DNA from: Ignavibacteriaceae bacterium
Lineage (GTDB): Bacteria > Bacteroidota > Ignavibacteria > Ignavibacteriales > Ignavibacteriaceae
DNA length: 33,895 nucleotides
NCBI GenBank assembly: GCA_013360295.1
Contig: JABWCL010000040.1
Coordinates: 1 to 33,895, forward strand
Direction: 5' to 3'
The notes below the pieces were generated by a model that was not told the DNA's origin, searched no databases, and was given only the letters and a program-made list of their open reading frames with translations. The translations under genes were made by a program, and so were the position numbers. Positions 23,371-31,381 of the stretch are shown in pieces. Numbering within the stretch: position 1 is the stretch's first letter; every line of letters starts with the position of its first letter.

Positions 23371-24768
23371 TTAAATACCTGCGAGAACACGGCTGAGTTT
23401 CTCACTCACTTCCGCGGCGACGGCAGCGAGTTCGGGATTATTAACAGCCTGCATAGAAGTCATTGGATTAACAACGGATACCTTGCACTGTTTTCCGGGT
23501 TCGGTTTCCTGGACGACAACGTTGCAGGGAAGCAGGACACCAATGCTCTCCTCGCTTGAGAGGGCCTTATAAGCGAACGGCGGATTGCACGCTCCTAGTA
23601 TTTTGTACTTCCGGAAATCAACATCAAGTTTCTTCTTGAGTGTATCCTTAACGTCAATTTCAGTAAGGACGCCGAATCCTTCTTTCTTTAATTCTTCCGT
23701 CGCCTTTTCTATAACGGCGGTGAATTCCATTTCGACTACTTTTGAATTATGATAGCTCACGTATTTCCTTTCATTTTTATCAGGTTTGATGATATCAGAT
23801 CCGTTTTGGTTTCGTTTATCCGCGATCTGATTTTCAAACATTTCAAATATGACACCTTCGCGGAGGGAATAGTCGCTGTAATATACTTCCGAAACTTTTA
23901 ACCGTTCCAAAATCCGGTCGTAGATCAGCGCGCCGCTCATAATTATATCCGCGCGCTTTGGTTCCATCCCGGGGATCTTCAACCTCTCATCCGGGGTTCT
24001 GGCGAATAAAACCGTATCCCTGATTTTTCTGAAGTCATCAGCAGAAAAATACTGAATATGGTCCTTCCACGAGTAATGTTTTGCGGCTTTAACCAGATTA
24101 TAAAGGCTGTAAGCTGTGCCCGATGATGCCACTATTCTTGAAGTATCGTACTTTGAGAGAGAGTCAACAACCGGATCCAGGATACGGTCAATCTCATTCC
24201 TGGCTTTATATAATCCCTCATAAGTAATAACATAGTCGGGAAAATATTTTTTTGTCAGCCGAACCGCGCCAAGCGGGACGCTTGCCACATACTCCATTTT
24301 ATTGTAATCACCATAAACAAATTCCGTGCTTCCGCCGCCAAGATCAACCGAAAGGATATGCCCCTCGCCGGGCCTGATGTAGCGCAGCACTCCCTTAAAG
24401 ATCAGTTCGGCTTCCCTTTCACCGGATAGTATCTCAATATCAAGCCCGCAACGGTCTTTTACGGCTTTAAGAAATTCATCGGAATTTTTAGCTTCTCTGA
24501 CAGCGCTGGTGGCGACAATCTTTATCTGCGGGTAATAAAAAGACCAGGATGCTCGCATTCTGCATATTACATCAAGAGCGTAGTCAATCTTGGACTGCGG
24601 TATATAACCCGGCGTCGCAAGATCGTGTTCGGCAAGCCTGACTATTTCTTTTCTTCTTGTTAAAACGTGCAGATGATCCCGCCTGGTTATCTCAGCAACA
24701 ATCATATGAAAGGAATTTGATCCGAGGTCCAGCGCGGCGTAGTATTTCTGATTTTTATTTTTCCCCAT
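23371..24768 (-). CDS. Ppx/GppA phosphatase fused to a C-terminal DUF302 domain
   Basis: A 465-residue protein. Residues about 8-312 form a Ppx/GppA domain (acetate-kinase/HSP70 fold): phosphate loops ALDLGSNSFHMIVAEI (12-27) and SVDLGGGSTEFVYG (140-153), and IVASSGTAYSLYNL (212-225). This family hydrolyses polyphosphate or pppGpp. After a charged linker (313-336) residues about 337-462 match DUF302: ATEELKKEGFGVLTEIDVKDTL, KILGACNPPFAYKAL (Cys394) and IGVLLPCNVVVQE (Cys415), then VSVVNPMTSM. The frame is continuous, so this is a true fusion and not a sequencing artefact I can detect. DUF302 function is unknown. The usual HD-like C-terminal part of long Ppx/GppA proteins is absent. It overlaps the glycosyltransferase gene by 14 nt, so the two are coupled. 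Confidence 0.9.
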   Translation of the reverse strand: MGKNKNQKYYAALDLGSNSFHMIVAEITRRDHLHVLTRRKEIVRLAEHDLATPGYIPQSKIDYALDVICRMRASWSFYYPQIKIVATSAVREAKNSDEFLKAVKDRCGLDIEILSGEREAELIFKGVLRYIRPGEGHILSVDLGGGSTEFVYGDYNKMEYVASVPLGAVRLTKKYFPDYVITYEGLYKARNEIDRILDPVVDSLSKYDTSRIVASSGTAYSLYNLVKAAKHYSWKDHIQYFSADDFRKIRDTVLFARTPDERLKIPGMEPKRADIIMSGALIYDRILERLKVSEVYYSDYSLREGVIFEMFENQIADKRNQNGSDIIKPDKNERKYVSYHNSKVVEMEFTAVIEKATEELKKEGFGVLTEIDVKDTLKKKLDVDFRKYKILGACNPPFAYKALSSEESIGVLLPCNVVVQETEPGKQCKVSVVNPMTSMQAVNNPELAAVAAEVSEKLSRVLAGI

Positions 24769-25816
24769 TCAGAATCCTTTCACACACCTGCAGGACGTCA
24801 TCAACGGTAATGTCGTTAATTTTGTCCGTTTTCCTGAGATTGATTTTATTTTCTCCGGGAGGTGCCCAGTTATCCGGATTTGTCGGCCCGAACAGAGATA
24901 TCTGCGGGACCAGAGTCGCGCCGGCAACGTGCATTATCCCCGTATCATTTGTAATGAATAAATCGCTTTCCGATATCATCGCCGCGAGAGAAGTGATGCT
25001 TCTGTTTTTATAAACGGGCACATCTGTCGTCAATCTGTTCTTTACGAGGTTTAGCTGCTGCTCATCGGCGCTGCTCCCTGTAAGATACACCGATGCGCCA
25101 TACCGGGAGATGAGCACATTAATAAGAGTTGAAAAATTTCCCGCATCCCACACATTTGGCGGTTTCCCCGCGCCAACGTGCAACCCTATAAGATGTTTAC
25201 TGTCTAACTTTTTAATGCTGATAAATTCTTTGGCTTCCTTTATGTCTTCCCGATCAAATGTGACTTCACCGCGGATGGCTGCATTTTCGGCGTTCAAAGG
25301 TTTAAGTATTTCGAGCACAAACCGGTAAACGCTCCTCTCAGGTGCATCAGCCCAATTGAGTTCCACCGGGACGTGAAAGAAGTAGCTTCCTTCGTTCACT
25401 TTACCATTGAGGCTTGAGGGACCGATTTTAAGCCCGGACTTCGACAGTCCCGCGAGCAGGCAGCTTGTATATGAAATTGAAACTGTTCCCGGAACGAGAA
25501 CAAAATCGAAACCCTGCCGCAGGAATCCTGCCAGTTTATTAAAATAAGCGGGCGAATAAATCTGTTTTTTATCGAAGACGAACAAATTGTCGATATACCG
25601 GTTTTTAGTAAGGGCGAAAAAATTATCCGGACTTGCAAGCAGGTGTACTTCGACTGAAGGAAATTTTTCCTTCACCGCTCTGAAAAGCGGCACTGTGGCA
25701 AGCATATCTCCCAACTGGTTGTGCTGCCTGATTATCAGGCACCGTTCCGGTCTCGCAGGGAGTTCAGCCCTTTGGGGTGTTACTCCGAAGAGTAATTTCG
25801 AAATGAAGTGGATCAT
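24755..25816 (-). CDS. Glycosyltransferase family 9 (heptosyltransferase-like)
   Basis: A 353-residue GT-B glycosyltransferase resembling ADP-heptose:LPS heptosyltransferases. N-terminal half: CLIIRQHNQLGDMLATVPLFRAVKEKFP (about 27-54), the GDMLAT loop typical of the family. C-terminal half: HLIGLHVGAGKPPNVWDAGNFSTLINVL (about 203-230), LTGSSADEQ, and DLFITNDTGIMHVAGATLVPQISLFGPTNPDNWAPPG (about 281-318), the sugar-nucleotide site. It probably adds a sugar to an envelope glycolipid; no LPS cluster surrounds it. It starts in the TAATG overlap with the DUF4834-like gene and overlaps the next gene by 14 nt. Confidence 0.9.
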   Translation of the reverse strand: MIHFISKLLFGVTPQRAELPARPERCLIIRQHNQLGDMLATVPLFRAVKEKFPSVEVHLLASPDNFFALTKNRYIDNLFVFDKKQIYSPAYFNKLAGFLRQGFDFVLVPGTVSISYTSCLLAGLSKSGLKIGPSSLNGKVNEGSYFFHVPVELNWADAPERSVYRFVLEILKPLNAENAAIRGEVTFDREDIKEAKEFISIKKLDSKHLIGLHVGAGKPPNVWDAGNFSTLINVLISRYGASVYLTGSSADEQQLNLVKNRLTTDVPVYKNRSITSLAAMISESDLFITNDTGIMHVAGATLVPQISLFGPTNPDNWAPPGENKINLRKTDKINDITVDDVLQVCERILNGEK

Positions 25817-26031
25817 TAATGGCTGCTGTTCCCCTTTTTGTCTTCCGAGGGCGGTTTCACTTCCTCAAAATCCACATCAACAATATCCTTATCATCGTGC
25901 CTCTTAAAACTTCTCTCCTGCTGTTCGTGTCTGCGGAATGCTTCCTGCCTCTCTGCCTTTCCTATCCGTCGTAGAAAAGTAATCAGTTTATAAGCCACAT
26001 AAACGAGTATTATCCAAAAAATAATTCTCAT
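25816..26031 (-). CDS. DUF4834-like small membrane protein
   Basis: A 71-residue protein with one N-terminal membrane segment (about 2-20, RIIFWIILVYVAYKLITFL), a basic stretch (RRIGKAERQEAFRRHEQQERSFKRH) and an acidic VDVDFEEVK motif. The pattern of one membrane helix, a charged linker and a D-x-D-F/Y-E-E-V motif is that of DUF4834 proteins of Bacteroidota. Role unknown. It shares bases with both neighbours (ATGA with the kinase, TAATG with the glycosyltransferase), so it is translated as part of the operon. Confidence 0.75.
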   Translation of the reverse strand: MRIIFWIILVYVAYKLITFLRRIGKAERQEAFRRHEQQERSFKRHDDKDIVDVDFEEVKPPSEDKKGNSSH

Positions 26032-26684
26032 AGGAGCTTCTGCTTCTTTGGCTTGTAGTATTCAACGAGGGCGCTGTCATCCCTGAATATTTCAGTCAGC
26101 AGTTCATCGAAGTCGGATTTATTCGCCACGAAGTCAAAATCGGTTGAGTCAACAATAAGCAGCCTCCCCTGCTCGTCCTTAAAGAAATAATCGGAATACA
26201 CCTGCGAAAGAGAATCGAGATAATCCCTGTTAAGATGTTTTTCAACCTCACGATTCCTTTGATGAATATTCCTTTCGAGCCTGTCAGTTGATGAATGAAG
26301 GAAGATAACGAGGTCAGGTTTACGGATATTTTTCTTCAGTAGCGGAAACAGTGTATTGTAGATCTGAAGCTCTTCGGGTGAGAGGTTCAGTTCAGCGAAC
26401 AACCTGTCTTTTTCAAAAATATAATCAGCCACTATATACTCAGTGAAAAGGTCGTACTGCTGAAGGTCCAGTAATTGTTTATAACGGTTAACAAGAAAAA
26501 ACATCTGAGTCTGGAAAGCGTATTTTTTCCGGTCTTCATAGAATTTGCCGAGGAAGGGGTTCTCCTCAAATTGTTCGAGAATGAGCCTCGCGTTAAGTTT
26601 GGTTGCAAGCATCCTGGCAAGGCTGGTTTTCCCCGCTCCGATCGCTCCTTCGACAGCTATATATTTAGGGCTTTCACTGTTCAT
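26028..26684 (-). CDS. Deoxynucleoside kinase
   Basis: A 218-residue cytoplasmic kinase that phosphorylates deoxynucleosides (dA/dG type likely) in the salvage pathway. P-loop GAIGAGKTS (about 14-22), LEQFEENPFLGKFYEDRKKYAFQTQMFFLVNRYKQL (about 36-71), EYIVADYIFEKDRLFA (about 81-96) and DLVIFLHSSTDRLERNIHQRNREVE (about 123-147) follow the dNK family order. Substrate choice cannot be read from the sequence. It overlaps folK by 11 nt and the next gene by 4 nt. Confidence 0.9.
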   Translation of the reverse strand: MNSESPKYIAVEGAIGAGKTSLARMLATKLNARLILEQFEENPFLGKFYEDRKKYAFQTQMFFLVNRYKQLLDLQQYDLFTEYIVADYIFEKDRLFAELNLSPEELQIYNTLFPLLKKNIRKPDLVIFLHSSTDRLERNIHQRNREVEKHLNRDYLDSLSQVYSDYFFKDEQGRLLIVDSTDFDFVANKSDFDELLTEIFRDDSALVEYYKPKKQKLL

Positions 26685-27186
26685 TTTTGAAAAACTCTTG
26701 ATTGATTTTACGAATCACGCATCTGTCCGGTTCCGGTATAACAATACTGTTAAGTTTAATACCGCTTTCCGGGTGCGCAATATTATTATTTAATTCCAAT
26801 AACGGTAAAATAACAAAATCCCTGTTAATCAGGCCGGGGTGAGGAATTGTCAGCAGCGGCGACTTATAAACAAGAGAGTCATAAAGCAGGATATCCAGGT
26901 CAATTTCCCTTTCGTGCCATCTTTCCCTTTCTTTTCTCCCTGTTTCCTTCTCGATTTTTTTGATCAGGTGAAGAAGCGCTTCCGGCTCAAGCGATGTTTC
27001 ATACAGAAACACCAGATTATAAAAATTTTCCTGCTCCTTATATCCAAAGGGGAGAGTTTCATAGAGCGAGGAGAGGGCTGTTATTTTTCCGTCCCCGGGA
27101 TTATCTAAAAGGTTGAGCGCTTTCCTGATGTTCCCCAGCCTGTCGCCTGTATTGCTTCCGGCGCCGATGTAAACAGTATGTTTCAA
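26674..27186 (-). CDS. folK: 2-amino-4-hydroxy-6-hydroxymethyldihydropteridine pyrophosphokinase
   Basis: HPPK transfers pyrophosphate from ATP to 6-hydroxymethyl-7,8-dihydropterin in folate synthesis. The 170-residue protein shows YIGAGSNTGDRLGNIRKAL (about 5-23), ETLPFGYKEQENFYNLV (about 44-60) and the family signature RERWHEREIDLDILLYD (about 92-108), followed by IPHPGLINRDFVILPLLEL. The start (ATG at 27186) lies 7 nt after the folB stop; the 3' end overlaps the kinase gene. Confidence 0.95.
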   Translation of the reverse strand: MKHTVYIGAGSNTGDRLGNIRKALNLLDNPGDGKITALSSLYETLPFGYKEQENFYNLVFLYETSLEPEALLHLIKKIEKETGRKERERWHEREIDLDILLYDSLVYKSPLLTIPHPGLINRDFVILPLLELNNNIAHPESGIKLNSIVIPEPDRCVIRKINQEFFKNEQ

Positions 27187-27193
27187 GTTATCG

Positions 27194-27580
27194 TTAAGGT
27201 ATGAGCCGTTTAAACTCTTCCCTCGTCATTCCGAGTTCCACTTCAACATTTTCCACTACCCCGCCTATGGGAGGATTATTCTTCCTGATCCTGATCTCCA
27301 CCTGTTCCGCTTTTTCAAACTTCCTGAAAATCTCCTCAATCATTTTCTCCGCCAGCGCTTCTATAAGGTAAAATTTCTGGCTTATTGCCACATCATAAAG
27401 AAGTTTATATACTTTTTCATAATCAATGGTTTGTTTTAGATTGTCGCTTGAAGAAGCGCTGAGGAAGTCAGTGTAAATGGCTATGTCCGCCTCAAATTTC
27501 CCTCCGACATTCTGTTCGGACTTGAACACTCCGTGGTAAGCGTAGAAAGTTGCTTTATTTATTCTGATAACATTTTTCAT
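27194..27580 (-). CDS. folB: Dihydroneopterin aldolase
   Basis: A 128-residue enzyme converting 7,8-dihydroneopterin to 6-hydroxymethyl-dihydropterin and glycolaldehyde, one step before FolK. It shows YAYHGVFKSEQNVGGKFEADI (about 13-33, with the conserved Gly and Glu of the pterin site), DYEKVYKLLYDV, FYLIEALAEKMIEEIF (about 72-87) and VEIRIRKNNPPIGG (about 94-107, conserved Lys). It is directly before folK and 3 nt after the EamA stop. Confidence 0.95.
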   Translation of the reverse strand: MKNVIRINKATFYAYHGVFKSEQNVGGKFEADIAIYTDFLSASSSDNLKQTIDYEKVYKLLYDVAISQKFYLIEALAEKMIEEIFRKFEKAEQVEIRIRKNNPPIGGVVENVEVELGMTREEFKRLIP

Positions 27581-27583
27581 AAG

Positions 27584-28474
27584 TCAGACTTTTTTAACTT
27601 TGGTTTTATATAAATTGGCAAAAATAATTCCGGCAAGTATCATCACGCTCCCAAGCTGCTGAGAGTGGCTTAACCTTTCAGATTCAATTATCCATCCCAG
27701 TATCAATGCGATAACCGGGGTGATAAACGCGATAAGTGACAGCAGTATAATATTCACACGCTTTATCAGGTAATAATACAGAGTAAAAGTAACTACTGAA
27801 CCGAATACCCCCAGGTACAATACAGCGGCAATACCACTCAAGTCAAATTTTACCATACCCATATCTTCAATGAAAGGGCTGACAACGAGATAGATTACCG
27901 CGCTCATTGCCATCGGTACAAGATTCATACCCAGCGGGTGCATATAGGCACAATACTTTTTAACGAAAACCGCAATCCAGGCCTGTATGCCGGCGCTCAG
28001 CACCACGGCAAGCATTCCGAGCAGATATGTATCAATCCCGGAAAAGAGGTCCCTGTAGAACATCATACTTACGCCGAAAAATCCCAGCATCATCCCCACA
28101 AACTTCCCGGCACCTATCTCTTCGGCGGGCAGCATATATACGCTGAATATTGAAACAAAAAACGGGAACACCGCGAACAGCACTGCTGACAAACCTGATG
28201 TAACATACTGCCCTCCCCAGTAAACAAGCCCGAAAGGGATAACGAATGAAAAAACAGACAGTATGGTATAATAAAACATTGACTGCCTGTCCATCTGGAA
28301 CGGGACTTTCCGGAGCTTCATAAGAAAATAGATAATTAAGGCGGCAGCAAGAAATCTTAATCCGGCAGAAAAAAACGGAGGGAATGACTTCAGGCTTATC
28401 CTGATAAATAACCAGGTTGAACCCCAGATCAGGCAGATTATTATGTAATACAAAATATTTGTTAAGCTGTTCAT
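27584..28474 (-). CDS. EamA-family (DMT) transporter
   Basis: A 296-residue integral membrane protein with about ten hydrophobic segments arranged as two EamA repeats: an N-terminal GSTWLFIRISLKSFPPFFSAGLRFLAAALII (about 18-48), then a second repeat ending in ALILGWIIESERLSHSQQLGSVMILAGIIFANLY (about 256-289). This family exports or imports small metabolites; the substrate is not predictable. It overlaps pgeF by 4 nt, and its start codon is within the pgeF stop. Confidence 0.92.
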   Translation of the reverse strand: MNSLTNILYYIIICLIWGSTWLFIRISLKSFPPFFSAGLRFLAAALIIYFLMKLRKVPFQMDRQSMFYYTILSVFSFVIPFGLVYWGGQYVTSGLSAVLFAVFPFFVSIFSVYMLPAEEIGAGKFVGMMLGFFGVSMMFYRDLFSGIDTYLLGMLAVVLSAGIQAWIAVFVKKYCAYMHPLGMNLVPMAMSAVIYLVVSPFIEDMGMVKFDLSGIAAVLYLGVFGSVVTFTLYYYLIKRVNIILLSLIAFITPVIALILGWIIESERLSHSQQLGSVMILAGIIFANLYKTKVKKV

Positions 28475-29211
28475 CTTTTTTCAATCCTCGCAATGACGCC
28501 GAAAGCCCTTCCGGACTTTTCACCGTCACGACGGTAGGAGTGCAGAAGCTTCGTTGCTGAGTAGTTACATATTCCCGACTTCTGTATATTTTCTTTTCGA
28601 ACACCGTTTTCGGTCAGCATATCATAATTCGCGGCAGCCACATCCAGATAGGTGGCACCCCCCTTATGCCGTAGATACCTTTCCTCAAACTGTCCGGCGA
28701 CTTCAGCGCCAACCCTGTAATTCATTTGCGATATCGAAGGAGCCTGATAGACAACCAGGTTTTTCCCGAGGGAATTGAATTCGGTTTTCAGTCTTAAAAC
28801 GGTTTTTTCAGTTATCCGTTTCACCGTGCTTTTCCATCCGGAGTGTATGGCGGCTATCACTTTTTCCTTAACATCATAAATAAAAATCGCGTTACAATCA
28901 GCGGAAGATATGGCAAGCCCTATGTTCGGAAGCGCAGTTATCATAGCATCGCTTTCCCCTTGTGTGCCCGGTTGTGTGACAATGGTGATGGCATCTCCGT
29001 GAACCTGCTTTTGTATCGCCACACTGTTCTTGGTCAGCCCTAATCGGCGAAAAAACGTCTCCCTGTTTTGTTCGACGTTTACGGAATCGTCGCCGACAGA
29101 TAGAGACAAATTAAAATAAAATGGCGCGGAGCGGGAGTGCCCCACCATAGTACTGAACCCGAACCTGATCTCCGGATAATTATTAAAATGATGCGATTCT
29201 ATTATTAGCAT
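28471..29211 (-). CDS. pgeF: Peptidoglycan editing factor PgeF (YfiH family)
   Basis: A 246-residue cytoplasmic copper/zinc-type oxidoreductase or hydrolase family protein; in E. coli PgeF prevents L-Ser from being built into peptidoglycan in place of L-Ala, and homologues act on purine nucleosides. Metal-site residues are present: His71 (KQVHGD), Cys106 (SADC) and His123 (AIHSGW), almost at E. coli numbering. The GPxI...CYEVG loop of many members is APSISQMNYRVG here, without its Cys. It heads the pgeF-EamA-folB-folK-... run; a TAAATTTG box lies 39 nt upstream of the start, which has no Shine-Dalgarno. Confidence 0.92.
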   Translation of the reverse strand: MLIIESHHFNNYPEIRFGFSTMVGHSRSAPFYFNLSLSVGDDSVNVEQNRETFFRRLGLTKNSVAIQKQVHGDAITIVTQPGTQGESDAMITALPNIGLAISSADCNAIFIYDVKEKVIAAIHSGWKSTVKRITEKTVLRLKTEFNSLGKNLVVYQAPSISQMNYRVGAEVAGQFEERYLRHKGGATYLDVAAANYDMLTENGVRKENIQKSGICNYSATKLLHSYRRDGEKSGRAFGVIARIEKR

Positions 29212-29599
29212 TCGTTGTTTTGCGAAGCGGAATATAATTTAACTGAACTTCAAATTTAATAAGTAATTGGAAATCACGCTACTGCTTTTAAGAAGCATAT
29301 GAAAAATAAAACCGCTCACGGGAAAAAACTTTACCCTATCGGGAATGTCGTGTTACATTTTTTAATGGCGAAGCGTGAACTTTGAAGCAAAAATATTCAT
29401 AGATTTTTATTAGAAATAAGCTTAAATTTGATTAAGGTTTTATGTAAAAAGATAATGAGCCAAACGAATGCACTCAGCTGCCGATGCGTGAGGTAAAACT
29501 TTTGCGGAAAACTCACTCCGCTATATGCCAAAAGGAAAGGAAAAACTTTGATCTTTTCTAGTTATTATAAAAATTATATCGAACAATTGAGATAAGTTT
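29212..29599. other. Divergent intergenic region between pgeF and the plus-strand secreted-protein genes
   Basis: No gene is seen. On the minus strand TAAATTTG (29251-29258) matches the -7 box of Bacteroidota promoters but lacks a clear TTG at -33. On the plus strand TAAATTTG (29423-29430) is a similar half-promoter with a roughly 165-nt leader. A loose GTGAG/CTCAC pair (29488-29492, 29512-29516) and a CCC-TATC-GGG mini-palindrome near 29333-29342 are the only other structures. No tRNA, terminator or repeat was recognised. Confidence 0.4.
29251..29258 (-). promoter_or_regulatory. Probable -7 box for the pgeF operon
   Basis: TAAATTTG on the minus strand matches TAnnTTTG and lies about 40 nt before the pgeF ATG. 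The expected -33 TTG is not evident (TAG in the same place), so the call is tentative. Confidence 0.4.
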
Positions 29600-31363
29600 A
29601 TGAAAAAACTTAACAGCTCATCACTTCTGATAATATTTATCTTCCTGCAAATTAATGTCCACTCCGCAATCCGTTATGTGAAGGCGGGGAATCCTACTCC
29701 AATACCGCCATATACAAGTTGGGCAACAGCGAGCGACAGCATACAGAAGTGCATAAACGTTTGTGTGCCGGGTGATACGATATACCTATCAGAAGGCGTA
29801 TTTGAGGAACAGGTATTTATGATACCAGGACTTGCAATAATAGGGAGTGGTATGTTGACCACGATAATTGACTGTTCTGAGGTAGCTCCATGGCAAGGTG
29901 CAACGAGAGTGGTTTATATGCAAGATAGTTGCAAAATCAGTGATTTAACACTAAAAATAAGAAGATATATTCCGGAGATTGTTGGTGGTATTTCAGCACG
30001 AGATTTGATTAAGATAAATATCAACAATATTTATTTTGATGCGACCAGGTATGGTGTAAGCGCCTCAGATGCAAAAGTGTACAATTGCATTTTTTATTGG
30101 AGCGGTACAACAATGACAAGCGCATCGATAGAGCAGCCTTACCAGATTAATTTTTATAATAATTATTTAATCGGAGTGGGAGATTATGCATATTTATCCG
30201 GTAATACGAACGGACAGCCGTGCAAGGTGGATCTTCATAATAATGTTATCAGTCTTAAGCGATATGCTCAGATAATGGATAACGGCTGGAGTTCTCTATT
30301 TACTACATATTTTAGAAATAATATTGTCCTCGGTTATGAGAATCAGGAACATATCGTCCGACCGCTGGGTACAATTTCCAAAAACACCGAAATAACTAAC
30401 AACCTTTTTTATATAAATCACGAGTACGGATTTAATATTTACGGCAATTGCAAGATGCACAATAACATTTTTTATAAAATCCCGAAGTTGTTCCGCGAAG
30501 CGGGGGATGGATTAAGTTTCAGGTATAATGCATTGTGGCAGAGCGATATTAGGGGTTGGTACGACAGCACAAATATCATCGCATATCCGATGGTGTACAA
30601 AATGACAGGAATACCTGAGCAGGTTGACGGAAGATTACAGAAGTACTCTCCCCTGATAGATGCCGGCAATCCCGGGATACTCGACCCCGACAGCAGCCGA
30701 AGCGACATAGGCCCTGCCGGCGGTGTTTATGGTATGATCTACGAATATGCCGACCTGCCACCTGTTGTTCCTGAAAATGTTACGCTGAAAGCGAATGACA
30801 CTCTAAGAACTCTTGAAATAAAATGGAACCCTAATTATGAAGTTGATTTCCGGTCGTATTATCTCTACAAAGACACAGTTGACAACTTCATTGCAGATTC
30901 GACAAAATTATTATTAGAGACTGCTGATACTTGCGCGATACTGCCGGTACCATTTAACGGATTCGGACAGGCGTTTTACCGGCTTAGGAGTGTAGACAGT
31001 CAAGGTAATCTAAGCGAAGCCGGTAAGACAGTAGGATATGTTGTAACGGGAGTGGATGGGAATGAGCCGGGGAGTAATGAGAATAAGCTATACGATATCT
31101 ATCCAAATCCCACAGCGGGTAAGATAGTAATCCCATACAGGATCAAAGAAGAATCGAAAGTAAGGATAGTAATATTCGACATTAAGGGGGAGGTTATAGA
31201 AAAAACGGAAGTTGAGAAGCCCGGGGGATATTATGAATATGAATATGCCATTAGAGAAAAGGAAAAAGCGAGCGGGATATACATAGTATTGCTTGAAATA
31301 CACAATCCTGAAAAAGGAATACTTATTTACAGTGAAGTGAAGAAAGCGGTTCTGTTAAAATAA
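29600..31363 (+). CDS. Secreted right-handed beta-helix protein with T9SS type A sorting domain
   Basis: A 587-residue exported protein. Signal peptide 1-22 (LLIIFIFLQINVHS). Residues about 23-375 resemble a pectate-lyase-like beta-helix: CVPGDTIYLSEGVFEEQV near 55, then ISDLTLKI, ININNIYFDA, NFYNNYLIGV, DLHNNVISL and TNNLFYINHE turns. Residues about 395-485 look like a fibronectin III-like unit (LEIKWNPNYEVDFRSYYLYKD), and the last 80 are a sorting domain with YDIYPNPTAGKIVIPYRI, which lacks the NPFNP motif of the other three cargo proteins. Frequent ATA (Ile) and AGG/AGA (Arg) codons and an AT-richer sequence set it apart from the rest of the window. It begins a two-gene plus-strand unit, with the next gene 18 nt downstream. 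Confidence 0.88.
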   Translation: MKKLNSSSLLIIFIFLQINVHSAIRYVKAGNPTPIPPYTSWATASDSIQKCINVCVPGDTIYLSEGVFEEQVFMIPGLAIIGSGMLTTIIDCSEVAPWQGATRVVYMQDSCKISDLTLKIRRYIPEIVGGISARDLIKININNIYFDATRYGVSASDAKVYNCIFYWSGTTMTSASIEQPYQINFYNNYLIGVGDYAYLSGNTNGQPCKVDLHNNVISLKRYAQIMDNGWSSLFTTYFRNNIVLGYENQEHIVRPLGTISKNTEITNNLFYINHEYGFNIYGNCKMHNNIFYKIPKLFREAGDGLSFRYNALWQSDIRGWYDSTNIIAYPMVYKMTGIPEQVDGRLQKYSPLIDAGNPGILDPDSSRSDIGPAGGVYGMIYEYADLPPVVPENVTLKANDTLRTLEIKWNPNYEVDFRSYYLYKDTVDNFIADSTKLLLETADTCAILPVPFNGFGQAFYRLRSVDSQGNLSEAGKTVGYVVTGVDGNEPGSNENKLYDIYPNPTAGKIVIPYRIKEESKVRIVIFDIKGEVIEKTEVEKPGGYYEYEYAIREKEKASGIYIVLLEIHNPEKGILIYSEVKKAVLLK

Positions 31364-31381
31364 ATATAGAAAGGGTTCTTA

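Noticed and set aside
28032-28604. Minus-strand frame of 190 codons overlapping pgeF and the EamA gene
   Set aside because: It is a shifted reading of two well-supported genes on the same strand; no family signature.
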